A stretch of 64,000 nt of DNA from Acidobacteriota bacterium (GTDB lineage Bacteria > Acidobacteriota > JAAYUB01), in the NCBI GenBank assembly GCA_018001935.1, contig JAGNHB010000009.1, positions 1-64,000 of the forward strand, written 5' to 3'. This document shows, piece after piece, positions 34,049 to 43,308 of the stretch; within the stretch, counting starts at the first letter, position 1, and each line of letters opens with the position of its first letter. The notes beneath the pieces were generated by a model that saw only the letters and a list, made by a program, of their open reading frames with translations, did no database searches and had not been told where the DNA came from. A program made the position numbers and the translations under genes.

Positions 34049-34462
34049 TCACCGGGTCCCGGCCCGGTAGTAAACGTTCAGGATTCGGGGGGAGATCAGC
34101 GTTTTCAAATCGTCGGGAAGGCGGAAAGCCCCCCACCGTTTGGCTTCACGGAAGCGGCGGGTCCCTTCCTCGAGGAGTTCGGCGGACTTCTCCGCCTCGG
34201 TGAAGGAACGGGCGGTCAGGCAGGCGCCCAGGAGGAAAGCCGCCAGGCCGTACTTCTCCTTCGAGGCGGTGAGGTGTGTCCGCAACGCCGCCTCCGCCTT
34301 GACGTAGTCGGCGCTCAGGAAGAGGACGAGCCCCTTGTGAAGGTTGCGCAGGCGGGCGTCCGGCGGGGCCGGCCGCACACTCCCGGAGAGGAGCGCCCCG
34401 AGCGCCAGCAGGAGGACCGCTGTCCTCGACCTCCTCGCCATATCGAACCGGTTCGGTTTCAT
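34049..34462 (-). CDS. Small exported protein with TPR-like helices
   Basis: A 137-residue hypothetical protein. A hydrophobic segment (TAVLLLALGALLSGSV) acts as export signal or anchor. The rest is helical, with KGLVLFLSADYVKAEAALRT reading like a TPR unit. It lies 123 bases upstream of the GT-C-like gene on the same strand and might be co-transcribed with it. No function can be assigned. Confidence 0.6.
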   Translation of the reverse strand: MKPNRFDMARRSRTAVLLLALGALLSGSVRPAPPDARLRNLHKGLVLFLSADYVKAEAALRTHLTASKEKYGLAAFLLGACLTARSFTEAEKSAELLEEGTRRFREAKRWGAFRLPDDLKTLISPRILNVYYRAGTR

Positions 34463-34673
34463 CCAACACCATCCCTGCGCGGGTTACCGTCCGCCGCTGC
34501 GATTATACCCGGTCCCCCGGCGCGGGATCAACGCATTCCTTGGGTTGCGCCGAAACCGGCCGCGGGTTACACTGGGGGGCGGCCCGACGACGTGAAACCA
34601 CCCCGCGGCGGGCGCATCCATTCCATCACAGGGTCCCCGGCCGGACGACGACCGGGGACGGGAGGTCAGTCGA

Positions 34674-35576
34674 ATGAAAACGGCGCTGCAAGCCGGGGAG
34701 TCCCTCTCGCGGATCGTGACCGACATCCGGCGGAGCTACGAGGAGATCGGAAACATCAACCACATCGAGGGCCCCAACATCCCCTCCACGGAAGTGATCA
34801 TCGAGGTCCTGCACGACCTCCAGAAACTGGTGTTTCCCGGGTTTCACGCCGCCGAGCACCTGGACCCGCCGGCCCTCACCTACTTCATCGGCGAGAAGTG
34901 CTCCCTCGTGCTCAAGCGCCTGGCGCCCGAGATCTGCCGGAGCCTCGAGCACCATTGCCGGAACGGCGAGGCCTGCATCCGCCTGGGCGAATGCCGGGCG
35001 TCCGGGCACCGGATCGCCACCCGCCTTCTCTCCACGCTCCCGGAGATCCGGCGGCTGCTGAACCTGGACGTGGAGGCCGCCTTCCGGGGGGACCCCGCCG
35101 CGCGCAGCCGGGAGGAGGTCATAACCTGCTACCCCGGGATGGAAGCCATCACCGTCCACCGCATCGCCCACTTCCTTCACCGGGAGGGAGTCCCCCTGAT
35201 CCCGCGCATCATGAGCGAGCACATCCACGGCGAGACGGGCATCGACATCCACCCCGGGGCCACCATCGGCGAAGGGTTCTTCATCGACCACGGCACCGGC
35301 GTCGTCATCGGGGAGACCACCCTCATCGGAAACAACGTGAAGATCTACCAGGGGGTGACGCTGGGGGCCCTCTCGGTGCGGAAAGAGAACGCCGGCCGCA
35401 AGCGTCACCCCACCCTCGAGGACGACGTCACCCTCTACGCCGGGGCCACCATCCTGGGGGGGGAAACCGTCGTGGGGAAGGGGTCGGTGATCGGCGGCAA
35501 CGTCTGGCTGACCCACTCCGTCCCCCCGGGGACGCGCGTCACCGCACGGAGCGAGATGGAGATCGCGGAGAAGTGA
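34674..35576 (+). CDS. cysE: Serine O-acetyltransferase
   Basis: Makes O-acetylserine from serine and acetyl-CoA, the first step of cysteine synthesis. The 300-residue product has an N-terminal helical domain and a C-terminal left-handed beta-helix with GIDIHPGATIGEGFFIDHGT and GNNVKIYQGVTLGALS. The hexapeptide loop holds the active-site histidine (IDHGTG). GGGAGG precedes the ATG. The protein is of the longer type found in many anaerobes and pathogens. No cysK or sulfur gene is nearby and no riboswitch is recognised upstream. Confidence 0.95.
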   Translation: MKTALQAGESLSRIVTDIRRSYEEIGNINHIEGPNIPSTEVIIEVLHDLQKLVFPGFHAAEHLDPPALTYFIGEKCSLVLKRLAPEICRSLEHHCRNGEACIRLGECRASGHRIATRLLSTLPEIRRLLNLDVEAAFRGDPAARSREEVITCYPGMEAITVHRIAHFLHREGVPLIPRIMSEHIHGETGIDIHPGATIGEGFFIDHGTGVVIGETTLIGNNVKIYQGVTLGALSVRKENAGRKRHPTLEDDVTLYAGATILGGETVVGKGSVIGGNVWLTHSVPPGTRVTARSEMEIAEK

Positions 35577-35607
35577 CGCCCCCGCGGGTAAAGCCGGGAA
35601 AGGGTGC

Positions 35608-35705
35608 TTTCCCGCGAATTGCGCCAATCGACGCGAACATGGCAATTCTGCGATCTTTTCGGGTTACGGGCTTCCAGTTCGCGTTCGTTCGCGTGCTCCG
35701 CGGGT
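35608..35705. repeat. Family C-like inverted pair
   Basis: TTTCCCGCGAATTGCGCCAA and GACGCGAAC are followed about 40 bases on by GTTCGCGTTCGTTCGCGTG and CCGCGGG. It lies in the gap between cysE and the DUF362 gene. The pairing is looser than at 27129-27299. Confidence 0.6.
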
Positions 35706-35813
35706 GTTTTTTACGGGTTGTGACGGATCTCCTGCAACAAATCCTCGCTTTGGCGGTAAGATGAAAGGAAACGCGGAGGTCGACCCGGAACACGACAGGG
35801 AAGGAGGAAACGG

Positions 35814-37025
35814 ATGAGCGTGGAAAAGCCTGAGAGCGTTGAACGCGGCGAGTGGAGCCGCCGGGACTTTGTCCGGGCCGCGGGGGCGGCCGGCGCGAGC
35901 CTGGCGGTGCTGGGGGTCCCGTCCCTCGCGGCGGAGACCCCGCCGGCCAAACCGGCGCCCACCGAGACCAACCTCGCCGATTTTATGAAGGTGAAAAAAG
36001 GCCCGCACGCCATTCCCGGGCCCTTCCCCGGAAAAGTGGTCTCGGTGGTCGACCCGGCGTCGCTCGAGGGAGACGCGGTGAACGGCAAGGTGGTGGACGC
36101 CATGGTCCGCACCGGGGTCCGCACCCTCACCGGCAAAGACGACAAGGAGAGTTTCAAGCTCCTCTTCGACAAGACCGACATCGTGGGGATCAAGGTCAAC
36201 CCCGTGGGGGCCCCCCTCATCAACACACGGCCCGAGGTGGTGGAAGCGCTCGTCCGCTGGCTGAGGGAGAACGGCCTCCCCGGTAAAAACATCGTCATTT
36301 GGGACCGGTTCGAGGCCATGCTCACCGAGGCGGGCTTCACCGCGAAACGCTTCCCGGACGTCGGCCTCGAGGCGCTCCAGGTGATGGACGAGACCGGGAG
36401 CAGCTGGCGGGACGCCGAAGGGAACCACCGGAGCGCCGGCAACTTCGACCGCGAGGTCTTCTACTTCGCGAAGGGGATCGAGGGAAAGGGCGTCCGGGGC
36501 TACAAGGACGACGAGTTCTACCTCAACCAGCACGTGTTCAACGGCGAGCACTCCTACTTCGGGAAACTGCTGACGAAAAAGCTGACGAAGATCATCAACG
36601 TGGCCGCCTACAAGAACACCGGCAACGGCATTTCCATGGCCACCAAGAACCTCGGTTACGGCGCCGTCTGCAACACCGGCCGCCTCCACGCGCCCCTGTT
36701 CTTCCGCGTGTGCACCGAGGTGCTGGCCGCGCCGCCCGTGCGCGACAAGCTGGTCCTCAACGTCACCGACGGCCTCCGCGGACAGTACGAGGACGGCCCC
36801 ATGATGAACGAGAAGTACGTCTACCCTCACCACACCCTCTACTTCGCCACCGACCCCTTCGCCCTGGACATGGTCTGCCACCGCGAGATGGTGGACAAAC
36901 GAAAAAGCATGGGGATCGCGGTGAACGAGAATCCGCGATTTACAGACTATCTTCATGAGGCTCAACGACTTGGGCTCGGCATCGCCGACCCGGCGAAAAT
37001 CGAGCGGATCGAGAAAAAGTCTTGA
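35814..37025 (+). CDS. Tat-exported DUF362-like protein
   Basis: A 403-residue protein with twin-arginine motif SRRDFVR at residues 17-23 and a hydrophobic stretch ending in AAE, so it is exported folded, probably with a cofactor. The body fits the DUF362 family (DIVGIKVNPVGAPLINTRPE and, later, FATDPFALDMV). The ferredoxin-type cysteines seen in some family members are absent. The biochemical role is unknown. GGAGG before the ATG is well placed. It precedes the small outer-membrane gene by 57 bases and may share its message. Confidence 0.82.
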   Translation: MSVEKPESVERGEWSRRDFVRAAGAAGASLAVLGVPSLAAETPPAKPAPTETNLADFMKVKKGPHAIPGPFPGKVVSVVDPASLEGDAVNGKVVDAMVRTGVRTLTGKDDKESFKLLFDKTDIVGIKVNPVGAPLINTRPEVVEALVRWLRENGLPGKNIVIWDRFEAMLTEAGFTAKRFPDVGLEALQVMDETGSSWRDAEGNHRSAGNFDREVFYFAKGIEGKGVRGYKDDEFYLNQHVFNGEHSYFGKLLTKKLTKIINVAAYKNTGNGISMATKNLGYGAVCNTGRLHAPLFFRVCTEVLAAPPVRDKLVLNVTDGLRGQYEDGPMMNEKYVYPHHTLYFATDPFALDMVCHREMVDKRKSMGIAVNENPRFTDYLHEAQRLGLGIADPAKIERIEKKS

Positions 37026-37082
37026 TCCATGAAACGAATAGGGTTATAATCAAGCCGTAACAACAACTGGAAGGAGGCCGAC

Positions 37083-37934
37083 ATGATCAGGCGCATCGTC
37101 ATCCTCACGTTGATCGCAGCCGCCGCCGGTTTTGCCCAGGGATCCAATTTCGGCGTGCCGGGGTCTCCGCCGGGCCTTTCGCCGTTCCTTTCCATGGGGG
37201 ACTTCAAGAACGCCCTCCACGACATCTCCGCCATCGACCGGTCCTTCCGGTCCGCCTTCTCGGGGCAGTTCCGGATCGCCCGGCTCGAGAGCGAGCTGCT
37301 GCTCGACGGCCCGGACGGGCTCGCCGTACCCTTCCACTTCTCGGAGATGAAGGCGTTCCCGGCGGTCGCGCTCGTGGTCACCACCCCCGATTTCACCCCC
37401 GGTTCCCCCCTTCGGGACCTCGGGACGGAAACGCGGCGGGAGGGCGCCCTGCCGTCCATGATCAACATGTACTACACGCAGTCCCTCCTGCCGAACCTCA
37501 AGGTGACGTACGGGGCGGGCATCGGCTACTTCCCCGCCCTGACCAACCCCAACGTCGTCGATCGGCCCCGTGCCGGGACGCTGATGGACTCCGTGGTGAT
37601 GTCCCCGCGCACGATCGGCGGGCTGGGCTCGCTGGGTTTCGACTTCGCCCTCTCCAAGCACATCTCCTTCGTCTTCACCGGCGCGGGCCGTCTGAACGGT
37701 CTCTCTCCGGTCCAGGGCGAATACCTCAACATCGGGACGCCCGAGGGCCGGACCTATGCCCTGAGCGGCATGGACCTCTCCCTCTCCTACTACGACTCGC
37801 TCCTGTCGGGTCATCGCGGCGCTTCCGGCTTCTCCGGGATCTCCGCGGACGACACCGGCCTCCTCAAGGCCCGCCGTTCGGTGTTCAGCATCAGCGACTA
37901 CACTGTCGCCGGCGGTGTCCGTTTCACCTTCTGA
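37083..37934 (+). CDS. Probable outer-membrane beta-barrel protein
   Basis: A 283-residue exported protein with signal peptide (MIRRIVILTLIAAAAGFAQG). It has alternating polar and hydrophobic strands and a C-terminal phenylalanine (VAGGVRFTF), all typical of small outer-membrane barrels. No specific family is recognised. GGAGG lies before the ATG and a clear terminator follows. It is probably transcribed after the DUF362 gene. Confidence 0.7.
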   Translation: MIRRIVILTLIAAAAGFAQGSNFGVPGSPPGLSPFLSMGDFKNALHDISAIDRSFRSAFSGQFRIARLESELLLDGPDGLAVPFHFSEMKAFPAVALVVTTPDFTPGSPLRDLGTETRREGALPSMINMYYTQSLLPNLKVTYGAGIGYFPALTNPNVVDRPRAGTLMDSVVMSPRTIGGLGSLGFDFALSKHISFVFTGAGRLNGLSPVQGEYLNIGTPEGRTYALSGMDLSLSYYDSLLSGHRGASGFSGISADDTGLLKARRSVFSISDYTVAGGVRFTF

Positions 37935-37954
37935 CCTTCCCCGCGTTTTCCCCC

Positions 37955-37981
37955 AGGGCGCCCGAGGGCGCCCTTTTTTTA
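37955..37981 (+). terminator. Rho-independent terminator after the barrel gene
   Basis: GGGCGCC pairs with GGCGCCC around CGAG and is followed by seven T. Confidence 0.9.
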
Positions 37982-38067
37982 TTGTTCGCCCGCACCCGAT
38001 CGGTTATCTTGTTCCGCGCGCCCGGCGACGGATGAGAGGCCGGGGCGACACCCCCCGGGGAGAACGC

Positions 38068-40725
38068 ATGAACTACCCTCCCGACCTCCTGCGCAAGGTG
38101 AACCGTCCCGGCCGTTACACGGGCGGCGAGTACAACATCGTCCGGAAGGCCGGGCCGGGGGTCGCCAGCCGCGTGGCCCTCGTCTTTCCCGAGGTGTACG
38201 AGATCGGGATGTCCCATCTCGGGACCCACCTGCTCTACGACCTCCTCAACGCCGACCCGGCCGTGGCGGCGGAGCGCTTCCACTGCCCTTGGCCCGACAT
38301 GGAGGAACAACTGCGCCGGCGGCGTCACCCGATCCTCTCGCTCGAGACGGGCCGCCCGCTGGCCGATTTCGACGTGGTGGGCGTCTCGGTGCTCTACGAA
38401 CTCACGGCCACCAACCTGCTGACGGTCCTGGACCTCGCCGGCATCCCCTTCCGGTCGGCGGACCGGGACGGGCGACACCCCCTCGTGGTGGCCGGCGGCC
38501 CGGGGGTTTCCAACCCCGAACCCCTGGCCGACTTCTTCGACGCCGTGGTCATCGGCGACGGGGAGGAAGCGCTGCCGGAAATCATCCGGCTGGAGCGCGA
38601 GGCGCGTGCCGGCCGGAAGAGGGACCGCCCCGGCCTGCTGCAGCGGCTCGCCGGGGTGCCCGGCGTTTACGTCCCCTCCCTCTACCCCCTCGCCGAGCGG
38701 GATGGGCGGGTGACGGTGGACCGCGAGGCGGCCGCCGCCCTCGGCCTGCCCCTGCCCATCCGCAAGCGGGTGGTCAGGGACCTCGCGGCCTTCCCCCTCC
38801 CCGCGAAGCCCCTCGTCCCGAGCTTCGAGATCGTTCACGACCGCATCACCGCGGAGATCAGCCGCGGGTGCAACCAGGGGTGCCGGTTCTGCCACGCCTC
38901 CTTCTACTACCGCCCGCAGCGGGAGCGCCCGGCTTCCCAGCTCCTGCGCTGGCTCCTCGACGCCCCGGAGGGGACGGGCTGGGACGAGGTCTCCCTCTCC
39001 TCCCTCTCCTCGGGAGGGTACACGGGCATCGAGGACCTTGCCCAGATCCTCGCTCCCCAGCTCAAACGCCGGCAGGTCAGCCTCTCCTTCCCCTCCCTCC
39101 GGGCGGGGAGTTTGAGCCGCCGCCTCGCGGAGGCCGTCTCGGACTACCGCAAGACGGGCTTCACCCTGGCGCCGGAGGCCGGGAGTCAGCGTCTCCGGGA
39201 CGCCGTCAACAAGAACCTGACGGAGGACCAGATCCTGGAGGCGGTTTTCACCGCCCGCCGGCACGGGTGGGACCTGGTGAAACTCTACTTCATGATCGGT
39301 CTCCCCGGCGAGACGGACGAGGACCTGGAGGCCGTCGCGGCCCTGGTGCGGAAGATCCAGGACGGGGCCCGCGCGGTGAGCGGGCCCGGCGTGTCCCGGC
39401 GGCCCCTCTCCCTGAACGTTTCAGTCTCGCCCTTCGTGCCCAAGCCCCACACGCCCTTCCAGTGGGCCGCCATGGACCCCCCGGCCGAACTGGCCCGGAA
39501 GGTCTCCCTGCTGCGGGGACGGCTCCGGGACCGCGCCGTCAAGCTGAAGTGGCACGACCCCGTCGTCAGCCGGCTGGAGGGGGTCCTCTCCCGGGGCGAC
39601 CGCCGAGTGTCGGCCGTCGTCGCCGAAGCCTGGCGGCGGGGCGCCCGCTTCGACGGCTGGAACGAAGTTTTCCGTCCGGAAGCCTGGGAAGCGGCCTTCG
39701 AAGCTGTCGGGGTCGGCCCCCGAACCTGGCTGGACGCCCTGGACCCCGACACCCCGACCCCCTGGTCCCACGTGGACCTGGGCGCACGCACCGACTGGCT
39801 TCGCACTGAGTGGGACGCCGCCCTCACGAGCCGGCTCACGCCCGCCTGTGTCTCCGAATCCGCGGGACCGGCACCCGGGGAAGGGCTCCGGTTCCGATGC
39901 CGGGACTGCGGCGCCGCGTGCACACCCGCGGACCTGGCCCGGAGAAGTGCCGAAAACGCCCGGTTCCTGGCGGAGGCCCTCGGGCCGGCACCCCCCGGGG
40001 AAAACCGGCCGGCTGACCCGGCCCCGGGCCCGTCGGAAGCCAAACCCTTCCGCTTGACCTTCTCCCGCTCGGGCCCGGCCGTCTGGCTGTCGCACCTGGA
40101 CCAGGTCCGGGTGCTCCAGCGGACCCTGCGCCGTTCCGGGATGCCGATCCGGTATTCCGAGGGGTTTCACCCCCACCCTGTCCTGGGCTTCTCTCCGGCC
40201 CTGGGCGTCGGGGTCGCCGCGGCGTCCGATTACCTTGACGGGTGGGCCCTGGAGAAGGCCCCCGAACGGGACGCTTGGCTCCGGCGGCTCAACGCCGTGT
40301 CCGTGGAGGGCATCACCTTTCACGCGCTGGAGTGGCTTCCGGACGGGGCGCCGTCCATCGAGGGGTGGGTCAACCGGGCCGATTACCGGGTGTCCTTTCC
40401 GGCCGACGCGGTGCCCGGCCCGGACGGGGAACGCACCCGGCAACTGGAGGCGAGGATCCGGGACCTCCTCGCGTCACCCCGGATCGAGGTGGAACGAACC
40501 CGCAAGGGTGAAACCGCCCGGAAGGACATCCGGCCCTTCATCCTCGACGCCCGTCTCTCACTCCCTGCCGGCGGCGGCGCGCCGGGAGTGGGCGCCCTCG
40601 CCGTGGACCTGTGCGCCGCCCTGACCAACGCCGGCACGATCCGGCCGGAAGAGTGGGTGTCCCTGGTTTTGCCCGGCTACGACGGCCCCTGGGAAGCCAC
40701 CCGCACCCGGCTGTACCGGGCGTGA
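38068..40725 (+). CDS. B12-binding radical SAM protein with TIGR03936-like C domain
   Basis: An 885-residue protein combining the TIGR03960-type radical SAM family with the C-terminal DUF2344/TIGR03936 domain. An N-terminal cobalamin-binding-like region (VALVFPEVYEIGMSHLGTHL, then VVAGGPGVSNPEP) precedes the radical SAM core with SRGCNQGCRFCH (C268, C272, C275). A CRDC...C stretch around residue 612 may bind a metal. From about residue 658, LTFSRSGPAVWLSHLDQVRV begins the C domain. In other bacteria these are separate or fused genes beside RNase E/G and rplU; neither is here. The substrate is unknown. The ATG at 38068 is chosen by homology of MNYPPDLLRKVNRPGRY. Confidence 0.9.
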   Translation: MNYPPDLLRKVNRPGRYTGGEYNIVRKAGPGVASRVALVFPEVYEIGMSHLGTHLLYDLLNADPAVAAERFHCPWPDMEEQLRRRRHPILSLETGRPLADFDVVGVSVLYELTATNLLTVLDLAGIPFRSADRDGRHPLVVAGGPGVSNPEPLADFFDAVVIGDGEEALPEIIRLEREARAGRKRDRPGLLQRLAGVPGVYVPSLYPLAERDGRVTVDREAAAALGLPLPIRKRVVRDLAAFPLPAKPLVPSFEIVHDRITAEISRGCNQGCRFCHASFYYRPQRERPASQLLRWLLDAPEGTGWDEVSLSSLSSGGYTGIEDLAQILAPQLKRRQVSLSFPSLRAGSLSRRLAEAVSDYRKTGFTLAPEAGSQRLRDAVNKNLTEDQILEAVFTARRHGWDLVKLYFMIGLPGETDEDLEAVAALVRKIQDGARAVSGPGVSRRPLSLNVSVSPFVPKPHTPFQWAAMDPPAELARKVSLLRGRLRDRAVKLKWHDPVVSRLEGVLSRGDRRVSAVVAEAWRRGARFDGWNEVFRPEAWEAAFEAVGVGPRTWLDALDPDTPTPWSHVDLGARTDWLRTEWDAALTSRLTPACVSESAGPAPGEGLRFRCRDCGAACTPADLARRSAENARFLAEALGPAPPGENRPADPAPGPSEAKPFRLTFSRSGPAVWLSHLDQVRVLQRTLRRSGMPIRYSEGFHPHPVLGFSPALGVGVAAASDYLDGWALEKAPERDAWLRRLNAVSVEGITFHALEWLPDGAPSIEGWVNRADYRVSFPADAVPGPDGERTRQLEARIRDLLASPRIEVERTRKGETARKDIRPFILDARLSLPAGGGAPGVGALAVDLCAALTNAGTIRPEEWVSLVLPGYDGPWEATRTRLYRA

Positions 40726-40789
40726 CCCCGCGGGGCACCCGGTTCGGGCCGGTCAGGCGCCGCTCGCGCGGGGGGTTCGGGGCCGGTTA

Positions 40790-41359
40790 TCAGCCCAGGA
40801 TTTTCCGCACCCGGCGCCGCCCGCCCCCGGGGTTCCCGGCCAGGGTGAAACCCGCCTTCTCGAAGAGGGAAAGCGTCCCGGTCCAGGCGAAGGTGTCGAT
40901 GTAACGTCCGGAAGGGTCCGGCTTCGAGGGGTATCCTTCGGCGATCTCCGCCCCCTGACGCCGCATCGCGCCCAGGGCATGGACGAGCAGGACGCCGGCC
41001 ACCCCTTTCCGGCGGTGGCTGCGAAGGACAAAGAAGCAGGGGAGCGACCAGACCCGGTCCGCGTCGTCACAGCGCAGGCTGGGGGCCCGGTCCAGGCGGG
41101 GAAAGGACCGCCGGGGGCCGAAGGTGCACCACCCCACGGCCCTTTCGCCGTCGAAGGCGAGGACGGCCTGCACCGAACCGTCCAGGACGCCCGACCGGAG
41201 CCGCTCCCGGGCGACGTCCCCCTTGACGTCGTCCCACTTCTCCCCCTTCCGGATCCGCCAGGCCTGGCACCAGCACCCCCCGCAGGCGCCCTTCTCCCCG
41301 AAGAGGGCTTCCACCTGCGGCCAGAGGTCGGGAGTCAGTTCACGGGTTTCGATAGGCAT
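40790..41359 (-). CDS. GNAT family N-acetyltransferase
   Basis: A 189-residue acetyltransferase. The acetyl-CoA loop is FVLRSHRRKGVAGVLL, followed by LFEKAGFTLAG near the end. A cysteine-rich N part (GACGGCWCQAW) occurs in a subgroup of unknown substrate. The ATG at 41359 has GAGG at better distance than the ATG three codons upstream at 41368. It converges on the radical SAM gene. Confidence 0.85.
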   Translation of the reverse strand: MPIETRELTPDLWPQVEALFGEKGACGGCWCQAWRIRKGEKWDDVKGDVARERLRSGVLDGSVQAVLAFDGERAVGWCTFGPRRSFPRLDRAPSLRCDDADRVWSLPCFFVLRSHRRKGVAGVLLVHALGAMRRQGAEIAEGYPSKPDPSGRYIDTFAWTGTLSLFEKAGFTLAGNPGGGRRRVRKILG

Positions 41360-41487
41360 CCCGGTCATTCCTCACTTGTCGAGTTTCTTGGCGAGGTGGA
41401 CCCGAAGGGGACACTGGCAGAGGTACCCGAAGCCGAAAGCGACGGCGAAGGGGCACTCCCGCGGGTTCTCCTCGAGGCAATCGAGTA

Positions 41488-41678
41488 GGCGCCTCCTGCC
41501 GGGAGGCGCCAGAACAAGTGCGCCGCCCGGCAGGCGGCGCGTACTGGAGGCGCCTTCTGCCGGAAGGCGCCAGAACAAGTGCGCCGCCCGGCAGGCGGCG
41601 CGTACTGGGGGCGCCTCCTGCCGGGAGGCGCCCTGGCTGGTGCCCGCATGAAACCATGCGCCGCCCGACAGGCGGCGC
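41488..41678. repeat. Tandem 61-bp double-hairpin repeat
   Basis: Each unit has hairpin 1 (GGCGCCTCCTGC with GGGAGGCGCC), a nine-base linker AGAACAAGT, hairpin 2 (GCGCCGCCCGG with CAGGCGGCGC) and GTACTGG. Units start at 41488, 41549 and 41610; the third has a longer, different linker. In unit 2 a stem pair changes on both sides (C to T and G to A), so pairing is kept. Confidence 0.85.
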
Positions 41679-41684
41679 GAACAT

Positions 41685-41715
41685 AAAAAACGCCGGCCCG
41701 GAAGCCGGCGTTTTT
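41685..41715 (-). terminator. Rho-independent terminator, usable from both sides
   Basis: AAAAAACGCCGGC pairs with GCCGGCGTTTTT across CCGGAA. It lies 20 bases past the stop of the minus-strand gene at 41736. Confidence 0.88.
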
Positions 41716-41735
41716 CTCAGACAAACGATGGCGGT

Positions 41736-42194
41736 TCAGCGGGCCGGGCGCTCCGGGCGTACCGGGGTGTCGCCGGCCGGGGCGGGGTCGGGCTCCGCCT
41801 GGAACTGGAGGAGGGCCTCCATAAAGACGGGGTCGTTCCCGAAGCGGGCGACCGCGTCGAGAATGGCGCCTTCCAGCGTTTTAGACGCGTGCTCGGCGCA
41901 CTGGCCCTGGGTGTCCCGTTCCGGGGCGGCGGCTTCCGTGGCCGGGGCCGTGCCCAGCGCCTGTGCGGCCCGCCGGAAGGTCTCCTGCAGGGGCTGCATG
42001 TCCATGCGGAAGCCGTGGAGGGCCCGGGCGGCCTCCTCGGCGGTCCGGGCCGTCTTCAGCGCCTCCGCGGTGGAGTGCATGACCCACAGGGAGTCCTCGA
42101 AGGCGGCCCGCAGCTCGCGCTGGGTGTCCATCGGGGCGGCGTAGGCCGTGACGGCCAGGGCCGCTATGAAAGCGATCGTCAGGATCTTCTTCAT
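41736..42194 (-). CDS. Small exported hypothetical protein
   Basis: A 152-residue protein with a clear signal peptide (MKKILTIAFIAALAVTAYAA), then a helical domain with one cysteine (QGQCAEHA), and a proline-rich end. I recognise no family. It follows the DUF2278 gene after 28 bases on the same strand and is followed by a terminator, so the two form an operon of exported proteins. Confidence 0.7.
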   Translation of the reverse strand: MKKILTIAFIAALAVTAYAAPMDTQRELRAAFEDSLWVMHSTAEALKTARTAEEAARALHGFRMDMQPLQETFRRAAQALGTAPATEAAAPERDTQGQCAEHASKTLEGAILDAVARFGNDPVFMEALLQFQAEPDPAPAGDTPVRPERPAR

Positions 42195-42222
42195 GATCTT
42201 CTCCTTTTTCCTGTTCGCGAGG

Positions 42223-43308
42223 CTACTTGCGCTTGATCGTCAAGGTCCCGGTGGACGCGACGCCGTTGGCTTTCACGGACACGTAGTAGTTGCCGGTACC
42301 CCACATCCACCCGAACTCGTCCGCCGTGCCCGTCTTGTTCGACAACACGTCGTAGTTGCTGTCGTCGGGCTGCGACCCCTTGCGAATGTAAAGGTCGAAG
42401 TTGCCGGCGGTGACGTCCAGGCTGGCCTCCACCTGCTCGGTGTTGAAAGGGCCGTAGTGCTGCCAGGTGTTGGCCGCCTTGTTGGGGTTGTACGTGGTGG
42501 TGGAGAGGGTCGTGTCGGCACAGCCGTTGTGGTCTTCGTCACCGGTGGTTTCGGTGAAGTCGTGCTGAACGACGAAGCGGGTCATGATGATCTTCCGGTT
42601 GGGAAGGTAGATCGTGTGCCCGGGGACGCAGACGAGTCCGCCCGGCCACCTGATGTAGCACGGCCCCGGGAGCGTGAGCCGGATGGGATCGTACTCGATG
42701 ATGACGGCGCCGTCCTGCCAGGTGTTGTTGTCATAATCGGGCGGGCAGAGGTTCCCCTGGTTCTGGTGCACACAGTGCACGCCCAGGCCGGAATAGTACT
42801 TCGCGCCGAAGACATACACCCGCCGCGCTCCGACCATCGCCGCGTCGAACTCGGGGACGGTGTCCTCGACCGGGGCCGTGTCGACCAATTGGTGGGTCTC
42901 CCAGGGGTAGGTGCGGGTGATCTGCCAGATGTCGTTCATCCGGATGAAGTCCAGGGCGCCGCTGGTGGAGGCCCCTGCGTCCAGGCCGTTGGCCAGTTCG
43001 TGGTAGCCGTTCGCCCGGGAGAAGAGGCCGACGAAGCCCGGCCCGAACCAGGGCAACTGGGCGATCCGGTGGAGGATCTGGACCCCGGCCCGGGTGTCCA
43101 TGTTGATGACGCACTCATAGATGCCGGCAGGGGTCTGGACGTGGATGTGGTAGTGGGGCCACTTTCCCTCGTCCTCGTCCGGTTCCAGGTGGTAGTCGTC
43201 AACCGTGCCGATCACCACCCCGTACTTGTTGAACGTCGCATAGGCCGCCGAGGTCGCCAGGACCGCGGTGAAGAAAAACAACATAACCCTTCGTGTCGTT
43301 GAACTCAC
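42223..43308 (-). CDS. Exported DUF2278 protein with C-terminal PPC domain
   Basis: A 361-residue protein. A signal sequence (residues 1-24) is followed by a DUF2278 (YukJ-like) domain beginning YGVVIGTVDDYHLEP and running to about residue 250. The last 90 residues match a bacterial pre-peptidase C-terminal (PPC) domain: FDLYIRKGSQPDDSNYDV and GNYYVSVKA. PPC domains usually accompany secreted hydrolases, and DUF2278 has no settled function. There are six cysteines in the exported part. AGGAGG lies about nine bases before the ATG. Confidence 0.82.
   Translation of the reverse strand: MSSTTRRVMLFFFTAVLATSAAYATFNKYGVVIGTVDDYHLEPDEDEGKWPHYHIHVQTPAGIYECVINMDTRAGVQILHRIAQLPWFGPGFVGLFSRANGYHELANGLDAGASTSGALDFIRMNDIWQITRTYPWETHQLVDTAPVEDTVPEFDAAMVGARRVYVFGAKYYSGLGVHCVHQNQGNLCPPDYDNNTWQDGAVIIEYDPIRLTLPGPCYIRWPGGLVCVPGHTIYLPNRKIIMTRFVVQHDFTETTGDEDHNGCADTTLSTTTYNPNKAANTWQHYGPFNTEQVEASLDVTAGNFDLYIRKGSQPDDSNYDVLSNKTGTADEFGWMWGTGNYYVSVKANGVASTGTLTIKRK

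Larger units (their letters stand above)
41360..41735. other. Intergenic region with hairpin repeats and terminator
   Basis: No gene is supported. It holds a 61-base tandem unit with two hairpins each (41488-41678) and a terminator (41685-41715). Open frames reading through the repeats consist of the repeat translation only. Confidence 0.7.

Noticed and set aside
34463-34673. Riboswitch or T-box upstream of cysE
   Set aside because: The leader shows no conserved T-box or SAM-type elements that I can identify.
41488-41678. Possible CRISPR array
   Set aside because: Units are nearly identical over the full 61 bases, so there are no unique spacers, and no cas gene is present.
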